Below, one piece after another: positions 24,227-33,890 of a stretch of DNA of 64,000 nucleotides (positions are counted from its first letter, which is position 1; every line of letters begins with the position of its first letter). Source of the DNA: Pyxidicoccus caerfyrddinensis (GTDB taxonomy: Bacteria; Myxococcota; Myxococcia; Myxococcales; Myxococcaceae). A program made the position numbers and the translations under genes. The notes under the pieces are model-generated. The model was given only the letters and a program-made list of their open reading frames with translations. It had not been told where the DNA came from and ran no database searches. The stretch covers positions 62,001-126,000 of the forward strand of contig NZ_JAAIYA010000022.1 of NCBI RefSeq assembly GCF_010894405.1, in the 5' to 3' direction.

Positions 24227-24532
24227 ATGACGAAGGAAGGCCCCGAGAAGACTCCTCCCGTGGAGGAGGAGAAGAAGCCCCTCATCGAGTACCCCACCGT
24301 CTACACCTTCAAGGTGATGGGCAAGCAGGAGTCCGGCTTCACCGAGCACGTGAGGGAGCTGTTCCGGAAGCTGATGGGGACGGAGATCTCCCCGGACTCC
24401 ATCCACGAGCAGCCCAGCACCAAGGGCAAATACGTCTCGCTGAGCGTGTCGGTGTACCTGCTGTCCGAGGAGCACCGGCGCGCCATCTACGCCCAGCTCC
24501 ATCAGGACGAGCGGGTCGTCTATTACCTCTGA
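24227..24532 (+). CDS. DUF493 family protein
   Basis: This 101-residue protein has the DUF493 (YbeD-like) core: LIEYPTVYTFKVMGKQESGF, EHVRELFRKLMGTEISPDSI, SLSVSVYLLSEEHRRAIYAQ and the terminal RVVYYL. The fold is a ferredoxin-like ACT-type regulatory domain. In E. coli the relative YbeD has no firm function. A Glu/Pro-rich N-terminus of about 20 residues is extra. It is 33 bp downstream of the PhoH-like gene and followed by a hairpin, so it ends that transcript. Confidence 0.85.
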   Translation: MTKEGPEKTPPVEEEKKPLIEYPTVYTFKVMGKQESGFTEHVRELFRKLMGTEISPDSIHEQPSTKGKYVSLSVSVYLLSEEHRRAIYAQLHQDERVVYYL

Positions 24533-24541
24533 GGACGCCCC

Positions 24542-24567
24542 CCCGCGCCCGCTGGGCAGGGCGCGGG
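24542..24567. terminator. GC hairpin after DUF493 gene
   Basis: CCCGCGCCC (24542-24550) pairs with GGGCGCGGG (24559-24567) around an 8-nt loop, 9 bp after the DUF493 stop. Confidence 0.55.
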
Positions 24568-24611
24568 TGCGTGGCTGGAAGTCCGGACGGGGCAGGTATA
24601 TGAGGAATCCC

Positions 24612-25376
24612 ATGACCCCCGCAGAGCCCTTCCCCCTGTTCCACCCCGCAGGAGTCCGGCGCGCCTTCGGCTCGGATGAAGCCACGCGGCGCTTCGCGAA
24701 GGTGGCCCAGCTGGAGCCGGGTGCGCGGGTGCTGGTGCTCGGCTGCGGCCCGGACGGCGGTGCCGCGCTGCTGCTGGTGCGGGAGCTGGGCTGCTCGGTG
24801 GTGGCCGCGGACACGGACGAGTCCCTGCTGGCCCCGCTGCGAGAGCGCGCGAGGGCCCAGGGGCTGGGCGACCGGCTCGAGGTGCGGCGCGTGGCGCTGG
24901 ACGCGCTCGGCCTGCCCGAGGGCAGCTTCAATGCCATCCTCATCCAGGGCCATGTGCTGTATCCGCTGCGGCCTACGCTGGCGGGGATGCGGCCATTGCT
25001 GGCGAAGCGCGGTCGGCTGGGCCTGACGTTCCCCGCGAGGGTGGGGCGCTTCGCCCCCAAGGCCACGCTCGACTTCTGGGAGCGGCGCGTGGGCGGGCCG
25101 CTGCTGCTGCCGCGCGAGCTGCTCCAGACGCTGGAAGGCTCCGGCTATGAGCCCGAGTCCGCGGAGACGCTCCACGACACGGAGCTGGACACGTACTACC
25201 GGGACGTCGAGGCGCAGCTGGCGTCGGCCCCCGCGGGCGCGCAGGCGGCGGGGCTGCGCGAGGAGCTGGCCCTGCACCGCGAGAGCAACGGCAAGGCGAG
25301 CGTCAGCTATGCCTTCGTCGTGGGCCGCCGCAAGGAGCCGGGCGAGAAGCCGCCGGCATCGAGAGACCGCGGGTAG
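24612..25376 (+). CDS. Class I SAM-dependent methyltransferase
   Basis: This 254-residue protein begins MTPAEPFPLFHPAGVRRAFG. The SAM-binding motif I is VLVLGCGPDGGAALLL. Motif II ends VVAADTDESLLAPL with an acidic ribose-binding Asp, and later motifs include DALGLPEGSFNAILIQGHVL and LLAKRGRLGLTFPARVG. The substrate cannot be told. GAGGA 5 bases before the ATG at 24612 sets the start; in-frame starts at 24567 and 24600 lack a good ribosome site. It converges on the diacylglycerol-kinase-like gene. The C-terminal 20 residues are charged and probably disordered. Confidence 0.88.
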   Translation: MTPAEPFPLFHPAGVRRAFGSDEATRRFAKVAQLEPGARVLVLGCGPDGGAALLLVRELGCSVVAADTDESLLAPLRERARAQGLGDRLEVRRVALDALGLPEGSFNAILIQGHVLYPLRPTLAGMRPLLAKRGRLGLTFPARVGRFAPKATLDFWERRVGGPLLLPRELLQTLEGSGYEPESAETLHDTELDTYYRDVEAQLASAPAGAQAAGLREELALHRESNGKASVSYAFVVGRRKEPGEKPPASRDRG

Positions 25377-25464
25377 GGCAGGAGCACGGCGGCTTCACCG
25401 TCCGGCCTTCGAATCCCTCGCGAGACGCAAGGGGCCGGTACCCGGACAGCCGTTTCCGCTCGCG

Positions 25465-26559
25465 TCAGTTCATCGCGCCGTTGAAGTCCACCAGCTCGAT
25501 GGACTCGGGGGCGACGGACAGCGTCACCTGGTCGCGGTAGCCGGCCGCGTCGCCGCCCACCTGGAAGGGCATGGGGCGGGCGAAGCGAATCGTCACCTCG
25601 CGGGCGTGGAAGTCGTGGAGCCCTTCCGGGAACCAGCGGCCGTTCCACAGCTTCGGCAGGTTCGCCAGCACGGCCCCGGGCTTCACCTGGCCCAGACGCA
25701 GCTGCATGAAGCCGCGGCGCTCGCCGGCGAAGGGGAACATGCGGAAGCCATAGCCGTAGAAGGGCATGGTGCCCGCCGCCGCCATCATCAGCTTGCCGCG
25801 GAACAACGTGGCACCGGGGGCGAGGGCGTCACCCATCGCGCGCCCGTCCGCTCCCAGGCGGTACGCCTCGCTGGACGGGCCGTTGACGACCTCGCACTCC
25901 ACCCAGGTGGAGTGGGTGAGGTAGTGCGGCACCGTCTTGCAGGCCACCGCGGAGAAGTAGCCGCCGCTGCCGGTGAGCATGCCCTTCAGCAGACCCTTGC
26001 CCAGGTTCTCCTTCACCCAGATGTAGTCGTTGAGCACCTTGCCATCCACGCCCAGCCCGGCGAACGGCGCGCGCTGGCCGTCCACCATCAGCAGGTCCAT
26101 GGGGCGATAGCCCGGCACCTCGCCGGTGCGGGCGCGCAGCACGTCGTTGAGGATGCCGTCGCCGCGCGTGCTGGAGGCATTCACGTGCGCGGCGATGCCG
26201 TTGCCCGTGCCCAGCTTGAGGATGCCGAAGCGGGGCGCCGTCTGGCCCGCGAAGCGGCCGCGCGGTCCCACCTGGTGCAGCACCTCGTTGACGAAGCCCA
26301 TGAAGGTGCCGTCACCGCCACCCGTGAAGGCCATGGGGTAGCCCCGCTCCAGCACCGTCTGGACGATGCGCCGCGCATCCAGCGGAGAGCGGGAGAGGAA
26401 CAGGTCCTGCTCCGGCACCACGTGCGACAGCGACTTCACCACCCGTGCGTCCACCTTGCGGGCGTTGGCGTTCAGCAGCACCGCGACCTTCGGCTCGGCG
26501 GTGGTGTCCGACGCGGGAGCACGACCGAAATCCGGAGAGCGGAGGGGCTGGACGAGCAT
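25465..26559 (-). CDS. Diacylglycerol/lipid kinase family protein
   Basis: This 364-residue protein has the ATP-NAD-kinase-like fold of diacylglycerol, ceramide and YegS-type lipid kinases. It starts with AVLLNANARKVDARVV, then the signature MAFTGGGDGTFMGFVNEVLH (GGGDGT loop), FGILKLGTGNGIAAHV and DLLMVDGQRAPFAGLGVDGK. It phosphorylates a lipid hydroxyl using ATP in this family; the substrate is unknown. The C-terminal half has EVTIRFARPMPFQVGGDAAG. ATG at 26559 starts MLVQPLRSPDF; longer in-frame starts lead into low-complexity sequence. It is monocistronic, convergent with the methyltransferase and divergent from dnaK across 399 bp. Confidence 0.88.
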   Translation of the reverse strand: MLVQPLRSPDFGRAPASDTTAEPKVAVLLNANARKVDARVVKSLSHVVPEQDLFLSRSPLDARRIVQTVLERGYPMAFTGGGDGTFMGFVNEVLHQVGPRGRFAGQTAPRFGILKLGTGNGIAAHVNASSTRGDGILNDVLRARTGEVPGYRPMDLLMVDGQRAPFAGLGVDGKVLNDYIWVKENLGKGLLKGMLTGSGGYFSAVACKTVPHYLTHSTWVECEVVNGPSSEAYRLGADGRAMGDALAPGATLFRGKLMMAAAGTMPFYGYGFRMFPFAGERRGFMQLRLGQVKPGAVLANLPKLWNGRWFPEGLHDFHAREVTIRFARPMPFQVGGDAAGYRDQVTLSVAPESIELVDFNGAMN

Positions 26560-26958
26560 GCGGCAGGCTCCTGGGTTGCTCGGGCTGGGGGGGCCCGATG
26601 GCGACGGCTGCCCGAGTGTGCACTTTTCTCGCCAAGCCCTGACGCGAGGCGTCAGCAGGCAGGCGAGCATGTCATTCCAAGGGGTTGGAGCGTTGGCTGC
26701 TGATCGCGAGGTCGCCCGGTTGCTACCGCGGGGTGACAGAGGTGTAGAGCGCGTTACGCACCCGTGCCGCGTTGGTGGCGCGGGCGTGACGCGGCGCATG
26801 CCTGCCTGCGCACTGCGCTACGCACCGGGGGTTGCCACCTTCACTTCGACGGGCCCCGCGGGCACCTGCCTGGTTTGACACGAGGGGGTGGGTGGTTACG
26901 TTGGGCGTACATCAGGAGCTTTTGAGAAAAACGCAGTCTTTTCCGGAGGATACGAACC
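26560..26958. other. 399-bp region between lipid-kinase and dnaK genes
   Basis: No gene is seen. It contains the likely dnaK promoter (TTGACA at 26875-26880) and a ribosome site GGAGG shortly before 26959. The left two thirds hold no motif I can support. Confidence 0.6.
26875..26901 (+). promoter_or_regulatory. Candidate dnaK promoter
   Basis: A perfect TTGACA (26875-26880) is followed after 15 bp by TTACGT (26896-26901), a weak -10. The resulting 5' leader would be about 50 nt. I saw no CIRCE-type inverted repeat. Confidence 0.4.
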
Positions 26959-28869
<1,911 letters not shown>

Positions 28870-28906
28870 TGCCGGGGCGGTGAGCCGCCTGCGTTGAGCT
28901 GTTGCA

Positions 28907-28947
28907 AGAGGGCCGGTGCTTCCGCGAAGGCGGGAGGCCGGCCCTCT
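28907..28947 (+). terminator. Terminator after dnaK
   Basis: AGAGGGCCGG (28907-28916) pairs with CCGGCCCTCT (28938-28947), followed by CGCTTT. It lies 38 bp after the dnaK stop. Confidence 0.7.
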
Positions 28948-28988
28948 CGCTTTGAGGGCGGGACGGACCCGGGGATTGTCTTTGATTC

Positions 28989-31900
28989 ATGTTTGGGAAG
29001 AAGCTTTGGCCCTTCATGCTCCCTTCGGCCGTCTGGCTCCGCTCGCTCCTCGGGGTTGTCGTCACCCTGTCCCTGCTCTCCTGCCGGTCGTCCTCCGTCG
29101 AGGAGAGTGCCGCGCCTCTTCCCGCACCCGAGGCCGGTGCGTCGTTCGATGTCTCCGCCGTCATGCGGCAGGTCCACTTCGCCTGGCGGCCCGAGGGCTC
29201 GGGCTGGCGCGGTGGCCACTCCACATACGACGCGCGGGCGAGCGCCGATGGGCTGACGCTGACGCCTTTCTTCCACCCCCGGGTGGACGCTTCTGGCGTG
29301 GAGGGGGCGCCGCTCACGCTGGGCGCCGTGCAGGTGCGCCGGGGCCTTCGAGAGACACGGGCCACGGAGGCCCGGGTCCGGGTGGAGAAGGGTGGACACC
29401 TCTTCCTGTCGCGAGAGGGCTTCACCGAGCACCTGCGCAACGCGGAGGACGGCGTCCAACAGGAGTGGGTCTTCGAGGCTGCACCGGTGGGCACGGGAGA
29501 CCTGGTGTTGAACCTTCCCGTCCGGGGGTTGGCCTTCGCAGAGGGCAGCGAGCAGGGCCTGCACTTCAGGGATGCGAAGAGTGGCCTGGGCTTCCGCTAT
29601 GGCCATGCCGCCTGGGTGGATGCCACGGGGCGGAGCACTCCGCTCCAGGCCCGCTACCGCGCGGGGGCCATCCAGTTCCAGGTCCCCGAGGCGCTGCTGG
29701 AGGCGACCCTCTTTCCCGCGACGCTTGCCCCCACCATCTCACCGGAGATCGGCACGAACCAGCCGGTGCCGGAGCCGCAGATCTACAGCCAGCAGGCTCC
29801 GTCGGTGGCTTCCAATGGCTCGGGCCAGCTCGTCGTCTGGGAGGACTTCCGCGGGCTGGCCTTCGAAATCTTCGGCGCACGGGTGTCGAGCGCAGGAGTG
29901 GTTTTGGATGACTGGGGCCTCCACATCTCCCGTGAGTCCGAGTTCCCGAGCAGCCCCTCGGTGGCCTCCAACGGGACAGACTACCTCGTCGTCTGGGAGG
30001 ACACGCTCTCCGGGAGCGAGGCCTCCATTCGTGGGACGCGCGTGAGCGGGGCGGGGGAGGTCCATGATGTCACCGGACTGGCGCTCGGGACCTCCACTTC
30101 AGGGCAGCACGCTCCCGACGTGGCCTCCAACGGGACGGACTACCTCGTCGTCTGGTGGGACATGCGGAACGGGAACCCGGACATCTACGGCACGCGGGTG
30201 GCGAGCACCGGCGAGGTGGTGGATGGGGCGGGCCTCGCCATCGCCAGGGCCGCTCAGGCTCAAAGCCTGCCGTCCGTGGCCTCCAACGGGACGGACTACT
30301 TCGTCGTCTGGGAGGATGCGCGCGCTGGCAATCCGGACGTCTTCGGCACGCGGGTGACGAGCGCGGGCGCGGTGCTGGAGGACTCGGGGCTTGCCATCGC
30401 CTCGGAGTCCCATTCGCAGGTCACGCCGTCGGTGGCTTCCAACGGCACGGACTACCTCGTCGCGTGGGAGGATGCCCGCCTCGAGTCGGCGGGCGACATC
30501 TTCGGCGCACGGGTGACGAGCGCGGGCGTGGTGCTGGACGCTTCCGCGTTCGCCATCTCCACGGAGAGCCAGTCGCAGGAAACGCCGTCGGTGGCCTCCA
30601 ACGGGACGGACTACCTCATCGTCTGGGAGGACGCGCGCCTCAATGATGCGGGCGACATCTTCGGCGCGCGGGTGACGAGCACAGGCGCGGTGGTGGACGC
30701 TTCCGGGTTCGCCATCTCCACCATCTACAACGGCCAGACCCGCCCGTCGGTGGCCTTCAATGGCACGGACTTCTACGTGGCCTGGCAGGACGCTCGCTCG
30801 TCCCTGGATATCTACGGTGCGCGCGTGACGACCACGGGGGAGGTCTTGGACTCCTCGGGCGTCGTGCTCTCCACCGCGGCCAATGGACAGTCGTTTCCCG
30901 AGGTGGCCTCCAACGGGACGGATTATCTCGTCGTCTGGTCCGGACACCGGCAGCAGGACAACTCGGCGGCCATCTTCGGCGTGCGCGTCTCGGGCTCGGG
31001 CGAGGTGCTGGATGCCTCCGGGCTCGAAATCTCACCCGCGGGCAATCACCTCTTTCACAAGGTGGCCTCCAACGGGACGGACTACCTCGTCGTCTGGGAG
31101 GACGTCACCGAAATCGAATCCCGCGTCATGGGCGCGCGAATCACGGGGGGCGGAGTGATTCTGGATGCCCAGGGACTGGTGCTCTCCGCGCCCACCGTAC
31201 GGTCCTCCAGTGCTCCCTCGGTCGCCTCCAACGGAACGGACTACCTCGTCGTCTGGAATACGAGGCCCGGGGAGACGTCGCTGTCCACCATCTCCGGCAC
31301 TCGGGTGACGAGCGCGGGCGCGGTGCTGGATGCCTCGAGGCTGACCATCTCCGGGCCTCCCGCGCTCGTGGACGCCCCCGCGGTGGCCTCCAACGGAACG
31401 GACTACCTCGTCGTCTGGCAGGACTACCGCAACGACAACAGTGACATCTACGGCGCGCGGGTGACGAGCGCGGGCGCGGTGCTGGAAGCCTCGGGGTTTG
31501 TCATCACCACCGCGGTCGATACGCAGCGGGACCCTGCCGTGGCCTCCAATGGCACGGACTACTTCGTCGCCTGGGGGGACTTCCGCAGGAGCAGCGCCTC
31601 CGACGTCTACGGTGCGCGGGTGTCGCGCGAGGGCGCGGTGCTGGACCCCTCCGGGGTCGCCATCTCCACGGCCGCCCGGTACCAGCAGTTCCCCTCGGTG
31701 GCCTCCCTCGGCGCGGAGTACGTCGTCGTCTGGCAGGACCACAGCGTGAGCACGCCCAATCCCAACATCTACGGAGCGCGCGTGACGAACGCGGGCGCCG
31801 TGCGCGCGCCCATGGGGTTTGTAATCGCAGACACCGCCGACACGGAAGAGGCTCCGTCGGTGGCGTTCGCCGGCTCCGGTCGGACGGCCTTCGTCGTGTA

Positions 31901-32792
31901 TGACCGCTTCGACCTTTCGGCGCCCTACTGGAACCATCGGGTTCGCGGGCGGTTCATGACGTTCAATGACAACCAGCCGCCCAGCGCGGTGTCCCAGGCG
32001 GTGGGGGCGGTGGAGGACACGCCCCTGGAAATCCTGCTCCAGGGCAGCGACCCAGAGGGGCAGGCGCTCACCTATGACATCGTCACGCTGCCCCAGCACG
32101 GCGTCCTGAGCGGCACTGGCGCCCGCCGCACCTATGCACCGGCGGCTCGGTACAGCGGCCCTGACAGCTTCACCTTCCGTGTCTCGGATGGAGAGTTCGT
32201 GTCGGCGGTGGTCAGGGTGAGCATCCAGGTGACGCCATTCAACGACGCTCCGTCCATCCCGGTGCTCGTATCGCCCGCGCAAGGGGCGCGCCTGGAGAGC
32301 GGGCTCGTCGCCTTTCAGTGGAATGCCTCCACGGACGAGGAAGGGGAGGCGCTCACGTACCAGTTGGAAGTGCTCCAGGGCGGTGAGGCCGTTCGCACGC
32401 ACAGCACGATGACGACGACGTGGGCCCTGGCCGCGAGCGAGGCCCTTCCGCCGGGCAGCTATGCCTGGCGCGTGAAGGCCACGGACGCGCGCGATGCAGC
32501 CAGTGCCTTCTCCGCCGAGCGGACGTTCACGGTCGCGGAAGTCCCATTGCCGACGGATGGTGGCGTCCCGGACGCGGGCGCGCCGGATGCGGGCGAGCCG
32601 GATGCGGGGACCGGAGTGGACGGCGGAGTCGCGGATGCGGGGACCGGAACGGACGGCGGGACGGTCCCTCCTCCAGACGACTCCGACACCTCGGGCTGCG
32701 GCTGCAACCCGATTCCCGGCGCGGGCCCGGGTGCGCCGCTGACCCTCACGGCCCTCGGACTGCTCCTGCGGAGTTCCCGGCGCCGCCGCTGA
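28989..32792 (+). CDS. Repeat-rich MYXO-CTERM-type surface lipoprotein
   Basis: This 1267-residue exported protein has an N-terminal signal with lipobox LSLLSC near residue 32. About 200 residues of unrecognised sequence precede 13 clear repeats, plus one worn one, of roughly 43-55 residues each with core VASNGTDYLVVWEDAR...GARVTSAGAVLDASG (about 270-980), probably a beta-propeller or solenoid. Two Ig/cadherin-like domains follow (EDTPLEILLQGSDPEGQALT and SPAQGARLESGLVAFQWNAS). A DAG/DGG-rich linker then leads to GCGCNPIPGAGPGAPLTLTA and a final RSSRRRR, matching the MYXO-CTERM sorting pattern in which the Gly-Cys is processed for surface attachment. Ligand unknown. ATG 28989 is used; ATG 29016 is possible. 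Confidence 0.88.
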   Translation: MFGKKLWPFMLPSAVWLRSLLGVVVTLSLLSCRSSSVEESAAPLPAPEAGASFDVSAVMRQVHFAWRPEGSGWRGGHSTYDARASADGLTLTPFFHPRVDASGVEGAPLTLGAVQVRRGLRETRATEARVRVEKGGHLFLSREGFTEHLRNAEDGVQQEWVFEAAPVGTGDLVLNLPVRGLAFAEGSEQGLHFRDAKSGLGFRYGHAAWVDATGRSTPLQARYRAGAIQFQVPEALLEATLFPATLAPTISPEIGTNQPVPEPQIYSQQAPSVASNGSGQLVVWEDFRGLAFEIFGARVSSAGVVLDDWGLHISRESEFPSSPSVASNGTDYLVVWEDTLSGSEASIRGTRVSGAGEVHDVTGLALGTSTSGQHAPDVASNGTDYLVVWWDMRNGNPDIYGTRVASTGEVVDGAGLAIARAAQAQSLPSVASNGTDYFVVWEDARAGNPDVFGTRVTSAGAVLEDSGLAIASESHSQVTPSVASNGTDYLVAWEDARLESAGDIFGARVTSAGVVLDASAFAISTESQSQETPSVASNGTDYLIVWEDARLNDAGDIFGARVTSTGAVVDASGFAISTIYNGQTRPSVAFNGTDFYVAWQDARSSLDIYGARVTTTGEVLDSSGVVLSTAANGQSFPEVASNGTDYLVVWSGHRQQDNSAAIFGVRVSGSGEVLDASGLEISPAGNHLFHKVASNGTDYLVVWEDVTEIESRVMGARITGGGVILDAQGLVLSAPTVRSSSAPSVASNGTDYLVVWNTRPGETSLSTISGTRVTSAGAVLDASRLTISGPPALVDAPAVASNGTDYLVVWQDYRNDNSDIYGARVTSAGAVLEASGFVITTAVDTQRDPAVASNGTDYFVAWGDFRRSSASDVYGARVSREGAVLDPSGVAISTAARYQQFPSVASLGAEYVVVWQDHSVSTPNPNIYGARVTNAGAVRAPMGFVIADTADTEEAPSVAFAGSGRTAFVVYDRFDLSAPYWNHRVRGRFMTFNDNQPPSAVSQAVGAVEDTPLEILLQGSDPEGQALTYDIVTLPQHGVLSGTGARRTYAPAARYSGPDSFTFRVSDGEFVSAVVRVSIQVTPFNDAPSIPVLVSPAQGARLESGLVAFQWNASTDEEGEALTYQLEVLQGGEAVRTHSTMTTTWALAASEALPPGSYAWRVKATDARDAASAFSAERTFTVAEVPLPTDGGVPDAGAPDAGEPDAGTGVDGGVADAGTGTDGGTVPPPDDSDTSGCGCNPIPGAGPGAPLTLTALGLLLRSSRRRR

Positions 32793-32935
32793 CCCCGGGG
32801 CTTTCCGAAGCGGTGGACGGGGGTACGAGAAGCGGGACGCGCGGGTCCGGGCAAGTGCTTGATGGGACTGGGGCGGCGGTTGGCGGCGAGGGTGCAACCG
32901 GACAGGGCACCCCGTGCCAGTGAAAGGGCGCCCGC

Positions 32936-33808
32936 ATGTCCCGTATCGAGTCCCCGCCGTCTTCCCTCCATCCCGGCCTCGTCGACACCGAGGCGACTCC
33001 GGCCACCCTCGCTCCGTCCTCGCAGCGGACGTCTCCGTCCCGCCCGGCGGCCGCCGCCCCGGTCAGCACCGTGGAGGTGTTCCGTGGCGGGGAGGGGGGC
33101 GCTCGTGAGAACGCCCCGGTGACGGGCCCCCGCTCCGGCCCCATGACGGGGAAGGACAACCGGTTCGACTTCGCCGTGGGCGGCTCCTTCCCCCCGAAGC
33201 CCACGGGCAACCTGGCCGAGCAGATGAAGCAGCTGACGCTGACGGCCGCGCAGTCCGAGGCCGCGGCGGCCAGCGTGGTGATGGGAGGTGGCAGCGTGGT
33301 GGACGCGTACGCGCGCCAGCACCTGAAGCGGCTCGATGCGAGCCCGCCCATCCAGGGGGCGCCGACGTCGCTCACGGACTACACCAGCTCCATTCCGGGC
33401 GTGTCGCCGGAGAAGGCCTACGCCTATTTCGTGCGCAACCCGGGGGCGGTGTTCGAGTCGGCGGGCATCCAGGTGCGGCCCTCCGTGGGCTCGCTGACGG
33501 ACGGGGCGAAGCTGTTCCTGGAGGAGAAGGGCCCACCGCCGGTGTGGGCGCCCATCACCGTCCGGCTGGAGCCGGGGGCGAAGACGCTGCACATCACCAC
33601 CCTGGACGGGCACCCGCTCCGAGGGACGAACCGCTTCGTCTTCCAGGACGACGGCCAGGGCGGAACGCGGCTGCGCCAGTACTCCGCCTTCCAGGGCAGC
33701 TCCCCGGCCACGGAGGTGGGGATGAAGCTGATGGACCCGATTGAGCGGCAGCACGGAATCTGGCGCAGCGTCCATGCGCACCTGCACGACACGCTGCGGG
33801 AGCGATGA
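32936..33808 (+). CDS. Conserved hypothetical protein, possible SRPBCC/DUF1990-like end
   Basis: This 290-residue protein has a disordered Pro/Ser-rich N-terminus (first 70 residues), an Ala-rich helical middle (LAEQMKQLTLTAAQSEAAAA) and an ordered C-terminal part. The C-terminal region (about 185-290) reads WAPITVRLEPGAKTLHITTL, then GHPLRGTNRFVFQDDGQGGT and LMDPIERQHGIWRSVHAHLH. This is faintly like DUF1990/START-fold lipid-binding proteins, but the match is weak and I treat it as unassigned. No signal peptide. It precedes the MoxR gene by 82 bp on the same strand. Confidence 0.7.
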   Translation: MSRIESPPSSLHPGLVDTEATPATLAPSSQRTSPSRPAAAAPVSTVEVFRGGEGGARENAPVTGPRSGPMTGKDNRFDFAVGGSFPPKPTGNLAEQMKQLTLTAAQSEAAAASVVMGGGSVVDAYARQHLKRLDASPPIQGAPTSLTDYTSSIPGVSPEKAYAYFVRNPGAVFESAGIQVRPSVGSLTDGAKLFLEEKGPPPVWAPITVRLEPGAKTLHITTLDGHPLRGTNRFVFQDDGQGGTRLRQYSAFQGSSPATEVGMKLMDPIERQHGIWRSVHAHLHDTLRER

Positions 33809-33890
33809 CGTTCATGCGGTGAGGGCCTCGGTGCACTTCTAATGGGGCGACGGCGGCGGATAGCATGGGCGCATCCCCGCTACCTCTGGG

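Noticed and set aside
30100..31760. Regular short repeats that could suggest a CRISPR array
   Set aside because: The repeats are in-frame protein repeats (VASNGTDYLVVWED) in a surface lipoprotein, not uniform direct repeats with unrelated spacers. No cas genes are present.
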